DNA from: Cyanodermella asteris
Taxonomy: Eukaryota; Ascomycota; Lecanoromycetes; Ostropales; Stictidaceae
Direction of reading: 5' to 3'
NCBI GenBank assembly: GCA_900618795.1
Contig: UYJD01000024.1
Location: forward strand, 1-27,463
Length of the DNA stretch: 27,463 nt
In this document: piece after piece, positions 20,646-27,463 of the stretch
Layout of the letters: each line of letters starts with the position of its first letter
Numbering within the stretch: the first letter of the stretch is position 1
The notes under the pieces: generated by a model
Seen by the model: the letters and a program-made list of their open reading frames with translations, nothing else
The model's database searches: none
Told to the model about the DNA's origin: nothing
Made by a program: the position numbers and the translations under genes

Positions 20646-21368
20646 TTATTGTTCTTGTAATCAAGCTAAAAATTTTTCTATAGGTAATGATTCTATAACA
20701 ATAGGCATAGAACTATGTAATATACCACAAATTTCAGAACACTGACCATAAAAAACACCTAATCTATTAATTAACACTGATACCTGGCTTAGTCTACCTG
20801 GATAAGCATCACATTTAATACCTAAAGCTGGACAAGCAAAGGAATGTATAACATCCGCCGCAGTTACTATAAACCTAACATGAGTTAATTCAGGTAATAT
20901 AACTCTATTATCTACTTCAAGCATTCTTAAAGCACCTTCTTGTAAATCTACTTCAGGTACTAAATATGAATCATACTCAATAAATTCTTCATCTGTATTA
21001 AGAAAATCAGGATATTGGTAACTTCAATATCATTGATGACCTTCAGCTAAAACTGCCATAGCTGGATCACTTACTTCATCCATTAAATACAATAATTTAA
21101 ATGAAGGAAATGCTATTAATATTAATATTAAAGCTGGTGTAATAGTTCATATTAATTCTATTAATGTACCATGATCCGCGTATTTATAGCTTATAGGTAG
21201 TGAATTATAACAATAATTTACAATAACAGAAAATAAAATTCAACCTACAGCAAATAATATAATAACTAAGTAAAACATTATATTATCATGTAATTCCGTT
21301 AGACCCTCCATTTGTGGAGATGCACTATCTTGGAAATATAAACCTCAAGGTTTAGGTGCATCAAGCAT
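20646..21368 (-). CDS. cox2: Cytochrome c oxidase subunit 2 (C-terminal part of the cob-cox2 frame)
   Basis: The CuA-bearing subunit of complex IV; its two membrane helices and the copper domain face the intermembrane space. Homology begins at [18 protein letters not shown] and continues through [35 protein letters not shown], the aromatic patch EGHQWYWSYQYPD, DNRVILP, and the CuA site: H in VIHSF, then [16 protein letters not shown]. It ends ...LAWLQEQ then TAA. The start shown, ATG at 21368, is the only Met near the family N-terminus and would leave no leader peptide. However, the frame is open without a break through cob, so Cox2 may instead be made as the C-terminal part of a longer chain. 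About 240 aa, a normal mature length. Confidence 0.93.
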
Positions 21369-22841
21369 TTCTACAGGTCAAATAGTAGAGATACCATCAA
21401 ATATAGGATATATACAAATTAATGGTGTATTAAGTATATCACCTGGTGCTATACCACATTGACTAATTACTATTAATAATGGCACTAATGTAATTATACA
21501 GGCAAGTGTAACCGGTTTAGATACATGTATTGTTTTACAAGGGTGCCCACATTTAGGGCAATTTTTACCTTGTAAAACTCAGCTTTCAGTACCTTTAGCA
21601 GCACATTTTGGACATTTTATACCTGGCATAGGCATAGCGGGTAAAATATTATTAACTAAAGAATCTTTAGATTTGTTAACGTTACTTATATTGTTAGGTA
21701 ATTCAACTAATGTATTTTCTAGTATTGTAGCTTGTGGAACTAAATATAAAAAATATGAAAAATATATAACAGTAGAAATTTGACCTAATTCTATGAAAGG
21801 AGATTCTACATGTTTAGCACCTAAAACCATAAGTAATAAGAAATTACCTACAAATACGTAATAAATAACCTTACTTAGAGGTTTAAATTGGGCACCTCTA
21901 GTTTTACTTAAATCCGTAAATGGCAATGTTAATAAAATTAAAATTGCAGCAAACATAGCAATAACACCTAATAGTTTATTAGGTATACTTCTTAATATAG
22001 CATAAAATGGTAATAAATATCATTCTGGTACTATAGCAGGTGGTGTTTGCATAGGGTTTGCCATTACATAATTTTCACTATCTCCTAGCACATTAGGCAT
22101 AAAGAATACAAATATAGATAATATTAGTATAAATAAGAAGATAGTTATTAAATCTTTAAATATAAAATAAGGTGCGAAAGCTAATCTATCGTAATTACCT
22201 GATATACCTAAAGGGTTACTTGATCCTGCACTATCATGTAATGCAATTAAATGCATTAAAGCTAAAGCTGCTATCACAAAAGGTAACACAAAATGTAAAG
22301 CAAAAAATCTATTTAAGGTAGCATTATTTACACTAAATCCTCCTCATATGAACTCAACTATATCTTGACCTATTCAAGGTATTGCACTCATTAAGTTAGT
22401 AATAACTGTTGCACCTCATAGAGACATTTGACCATATGGTAAAACATACCCCAGAAAGGCTGTAGCCATCATAACTACAAATATTACTACTCCTAATGCA
22501 AATGTTAAAGTTCTAGGTGCTTTATATGAAGCGTAGTATAAATTTCTACCTATGTGTAAGTAGACTAAAAAGAAAAAAGCAGATGCTGTATTAGAGTGTA
22601 AATAACGAATTAATCATCCATTATTTACATCACGCATTATGTGTTCTACTGAATTAAATGCTTCTAAAACGCTAGGGTTATAATGCATAGCTAAAGTAAC
22701 TCCTGTTACTATTTGAATAACTAAACAAAATGCTAATAAAGAACCGAAATTTCACAAGTAACTTAAGTTACTTGGTTGTGGGCTGTCAATTATATATGAA
22801 TTAACTAATTTTAATAAAGGGTGACTTTTAAATATTCTCAT
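20646..22841 (-). CDS. Continuous cob-cox2 reading frame (731 aa)
   Basis: From the cob ATG at 22841 to the cox2 TAA at 20646-20648 there is no TAA or TAG in frame; I checked the junction codon by codon. Only TGA codons occur, and these are Trp here. Residues 1 to about 385 are cytochrome b, about 386-491 a new linker, and 492-731 Cox2. Separate cob and cox2 genes are the rule in fungal mitochondria. The product could be a precursor cut in the linker, a stable fusion, or two proteins if a ribosome starts internally at 21368. A sequencing error removing a stop is possible, but the linker is not random: see the linker entry. Confidence 0.85.
21369..21683 (-). other. cob-cox2 linker: zinc-ribbon-like motifs plus one membrane segment
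   Basis: Linker residues of the fused frame. After the usual end of cytochrome b comes [18 protein letters not shown], then [15 protein letters not shown]: Cys at 410, 413, 428, 431 and 435, arranged CxxC-x14-CxxC, like a zinc ribbon. Next KTIHVSKPV, a hydrophobic stretch at about 444-465 ([19 protein letters not shown]), then a partly hydrophobic segment ending WPVEM before Cox2 proper. Cytochrome b ends in the matrix and Cox2 starts in the intermembrane space, so one extra membrane helix is needed to link them, and one strong hydrophobic segment is present. Metal binding is an inference from the Cys pattern. Confidence 0.75.
21684..22841 (-). CDS. cob: Cytochrome b (N-terminal part of the cob-cox2 frame)
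   Basis: The central subunit of complex III, with two haem b groups and two quinone sites. It starts [19 protein letters not shown]. Seen in order: [39 protein letters not shown] with the first haem His pair, [17 protein letters not shown] (Qo helix), [19 protein letters not shown] with the second His pair, and [20 protein letters not shown] (the PEWY Qo motif). The last helix ends near [15 protein letters not shown]. Normal proteins stop near residue 385-390; here no stop exists and the frame runs on. The 3' limit given is therefore the estimated homology end, not a stop codon. No introns. Confidence 0.95.
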
Positions 22842-22940
22842 GTTATCTTATTTATAAATTATTAAAAAATCCATTTATTTATTATATGTGGTAAATATTT
22901 TTATATTTAACTAAGCCTAATTAATATTAATTTATTAATC

Positions 22941-23597
22941 TTATTGAATATCTGTTACAGTTTTTAACAATTTACTATTATCTTTATGATTAATAGTAAT
23001 TACTATTGCACCTACCATAGCTAACAATAATATAATAGATACTATTATTAATCATATGTTATGACTAGTATACATTATATTACCTATACTATTAATATGA
23101 TCGCTACCGATTATATTAATATCTCATTTCTTACTATAAACATTGTATATTATTTTATTATCCATAAACATATTTATAGCTATTATAAATATATTATCTG
23201 AATTTATATAATATTCGCTATTAGAAGAATAATATGAAACAGGTAAACTAAAACTTATAGCAGTAATAAATACTAAAGGTATACTATTTTTAGTATCAGT
23301 GACTAATTCAGATATTCTAACATTAAGTAACATTAATATAAATATAAATAATATAGAAACTGCTCCAACATAAACCAATAAATATGATAAACCTAGAAAA
23401 CTTAATCCTATCAATACTAAATATAATGCAATTCCTATAAATAAACCTATCAAATACAATACTGAAATTATAGGGTTTTTTGTAATAATTACAAATACTG
23501 CTGTTAATATTGCTAAAATAGTTATAATATTTAAAAAATGAAAATTGTAACCGTGCGATTGAATTTCATTCAAAAGAAATAAATTTATAGTACCCAT
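22941..23597 (-). CDS. nad6: NADH dehydrogenase subunit 6
   Basis: A membrane subunit of complex I, 218 aa. It starts MGTINLFLLNEIQSHGYNFH. The diagnostic block GLSYLLVYVGAVSILFIFIL (the pi-bulge helix) and MLLNVRISEL follow; the C-terminal helix IVSIILLLAMVGAIVIT ends ...LLKTVTDIQ then TAA. Two TGA Trp codons lie in the last third. It is 99 bases upstream of cob. Two small hairpins occupy the bases right before the start codon. Confidence 0.96.
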
Positions 23598-24004
23598 TAT
23601 TATTTAATATTAAATAATTGTTATGTTATTTAACATAATAAGTTATTATATTTATTTAACTTATTAAAAATCATATTTTTTCTAGTAAATAATTAATTTA
23701 TTAAAGTATAAATAATTAAAAACATTGAAAATAAAAAGTTATTTATAATTTTTTATGGATATTTTTATTATTACTTTAATCTCCTTTAATATTCTAAATT
23801 ATTAATGATTTTTATTTTAAATAGCTTCTAAGATTAACTAGTAAAAGTATTTACTAGTGATAAGTAATATCTTTTTATAACCTAAAGTTATAAAATTATA
23901 ATTGTATAAATTTATAATTTTATAAGTTATAATGTCTTTACTTGTTTACTATTAGTAAATAAATAGCCCTATTATTATTTATTTTAATATTTAAAAGTAA
24001 AATT
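23598..24004. other. AT-rich spacer between trnC and nad6
   Basis: About 400 bases with no gene recognised. It holds several inverted repeats: a 20-bp palindrome at 23599-23618, an 8-bp hairpin at 23621-23638, and 14-bp arms at 23888-23901 and 23912-23925. It is presumably the nad6 5' leader; all pairs are A/T-rich, so chance is a real alternative for each. Confidence 0.5.
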
Positions 24005-24076
24005 AGAGATATCAAGGAATCGAACCTTGTAAATTTTGATCTGCAATCAAACACATAACCTTTATGTTTATATCTC
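24005..24076 (-). tRNA. trnC: tRNA-Cys (GCA)
   Basis: Acceptor GAGATAT/ATATCTC is perfect. D stem ACAT/ATGT. The stem TTTGA/TCAAA holds the loop TTGCAGA (GCA). An isolated tRNA between atp9 and nad6, likely a processing point that separates their transcripts. Confidence 0.93.
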
Positions 24077-24204
24077 CCAATGAAGTAAACATAATTAAAT
24101 TTTATGCTTATTTCATCAGTAGTATTAGGTATCTAATACTAAATATATTATACAGATTATTTTATTTCTATTTTTTTTTTATTTTTTTTAGTGTTAAACT
24201 AAAC

Positions 24205-24229
24205 TTAGCGGAGTTCAAACTTTCGCTAA
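24205..24229 (-). terminator. Hairpin abutting the atp9 stop codon
   Basis: TTAGCG (24224-24229 on the minus strand) pairs with CGCTAA (24205-24210), separated by 13 bases, starting directly after the atp9 TAA. It is one of the few G/C-containing stems in a spacer and could be a 3' end or stability signal. The role is inferred. Confidence 0.35.
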
Positions 24230-25142
<913 letters not shown>

Positions 25143-25370
25143 TTATTGTTTATCAAAACTACTTTGTAGGGGTAAACTCACATAACTGTTATATTTAGGT
25201 GATGAGTTTATACTTCATAAAATATCATAATAAAAATCTCCTTTTGCTCAAGGATATCTGACACTAGGTGTACCATAAACTAATTGAGCGTAAACTATAT
25301 ATAAAAACAACCCAGTAGCTACTACACTAATTATAGATCCTACACTACTTATTAAATTTCAACCAGCAAA
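25143..25370 (-). pseudogene. Second cox1 3' end (partial duplicate)
   Basis: A copy of the cox1 C-terminal coding region lying downstream of the intact gene. It starts abruptly at [12 protein letters not shown] (25370) and reads on to DIL, then WSINSSPKYNSYVSLPLQS and SFDKQ then TAA (25143-25145). Bases 25218-25370 are identical to 25807-25959 of cox1 (153 of 153 compared by eye). Beyond that, 36 bases (12 codons, QSMINRAYPSLE) are absent, in frame, and the tail diverges in sequence but is clearly homologous to the cox1 tail. The open frame extends upstream only to about IYYDHLCSKR, with no start codon. It has the look of an older native C-terminus left behind after a new one was inserted, or of an alternative end swapped by recombination. 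Confidence 0.88.
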
Positions 25371-25689
25371 TCTTTTACTACACAAATGGTCGTAATAAAT
25401 TTATAGATATCAATTATTTTTCAGCACAAATACGATCTCTAATTGCATGTCCTGCAAGAAAACTCCTATTTTGTAGATAAGGGTTACTTTGAATCATCAT
25501 ATCAGTTAAATTAACTCTAGTATTAAACCCTAAATATAATTTATACGTAAGATGCATTAATAAATTAGGATGTATAGATACATGAGGAAAATATTAAACA
25601 TTTACATGTAGGACAATATTTGATTTAATAAGATATACAGTATTCTGAATAGCATGTGTATTAGCACCTGTAGGAAAGTTATTGGCTTG
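25371..25689 (-). other. Spacer with relic open frames between the two cox1 ends
   Basis: 319 bases between the cox1 stop and the duplicate. The minus strand has short open stretches interrupted by stops: FPTGANTHAIQNTVYLIKS, then YKLYLGFNTRVNLTDMMIQS and NPYLQNRSFLAGHAIRDRIC. Codon content is protein-like, not AT-noise. I see no LAGLIDADG or GIY-YIG motif and no group I core, so the family is unknown. The position is that expected for a mobile element that brought in a new cox1 3' end. Confidence 0.55.
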
Positions 25690-27303
<1,614 letters not shown>

Positions 27304-27463
27304 ATTACTTTTTATTCCTTTATTACTAGGATATTGATTAATATATTGCTTATTCAAAAATTTATTTCTTAAAATTATTACTCTATGTCTATTAATTTAA
27401 TTCTATATTTAAACAACTAAAATATATTTAATAGTAAATCTATTAATTTGGTTATTATTATCT
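27304..27463. other. cox1 upstream leader at window edge
   Basis: AT-rich sequence upstream of the cox1 start on the transcribed strand. No gene or defined promoter is seen. With 1-248 it would form a spacer of about 410 bases between trnV and cox1 if the molecule is circular. Confidence 0.5.

Noticed and set aside
25371-25689. A group I or II intron between the two cox1 ends
   Set aside because: No core elements (P, Q, R, S or domain V) were seen. cox1 already ends with a proper stop upstream, so nothing would be spliced.

Overview
The window looks like a complete, or nearly complete, small AT-rich fungal mitochondrial genome. Every gene I can support lies on the minus strand. In minus-strand (transcription) order: cox1, a partial second cox1 3' end, atp9, trnC, nad6, cob+cox2, atp6, atp8, nad2, nad3, nad4L, nad5, an unknown orf, nad1, nad4, rnpB, rns, trnY, cox3, trn N-R-K-G-D-S-W-I-S-R-P, rnl (with an intron carrying rps3), and trn T-E-M-M-L-A-F-L-Q-H-M-V. 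This is the full set of 14 respiratory-chain proteins, rps3, both rRNAs, an RNase P RNA and 25 tRNAs covering all 20 amino acids. UGA is read as Trp (code 4): nearly every conserved Trp is TGA, and trnW has a UCA anticodon.

The rps3 gene inside a group I intron at LSU position 2449 and the tRNA blocks on either side of rnl (K-G-D-S-W-I-S-P before, T-E-M-M-L-A-F-L-Q-H-M after) are hallmarks of filamentous ascomycetes (Pezizomycotina). The order of the protein genes does not match the common sordariomycete or eurotiomycete orders I know, so I do not name a genus. The genome is intron-poor: cox1, cob and the nad genes are uninterrupted, and only rnl has an intron I can recognise.

Layout. 1-321: trnV and AT-rich sequence next to the window edge. 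331-1405: eleven tRNAs. About 1425-6520: rnl and its rps3 intron. 6532-7636: eleven tRNAs. 7701-8510: cox3. 8959-9043: trnY. About 9128-10605: rns. 10777-10985: RNase P RNA. 11058-13779: nad4 and nad1. 13894-14236: unknown orf. 14237-18733: nad5, nad4L, nad3, nad2, with two one-base TAATG overlaps. 19248-20414: atp8 and atp6. 20646-22841: cob and cox2. 22941-24454: nad6, trnC, atp9. 25143-27303: cox1 and its duplicated end.

Three things stand out. (1) cob and cox2 form one unbroken 731-codon reading frame. A new linker joins them, with CxxC zinc-ribbon-like motifs and an extra hydrophobic segment; that segment is what would be needed to carry the chain from the matrix-side Cob C-terminus to the intermembrane-space Cox2 N-terminus. 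(2) The 3' end of cox1 is followed by a second cox1 C-terminus that shares 153 identical bases with the first, with a relic-like spacer between them. (3) A compact RNase P RNA gene lies between nad4 and rns. The genes together encode the mtDNA-encoded cores of complexes I, III, IV and V, plus the parts needed to make them: rRNAs, tRNAs, Rps3, and the RNase P RNA that matures tRNA 5' ends.
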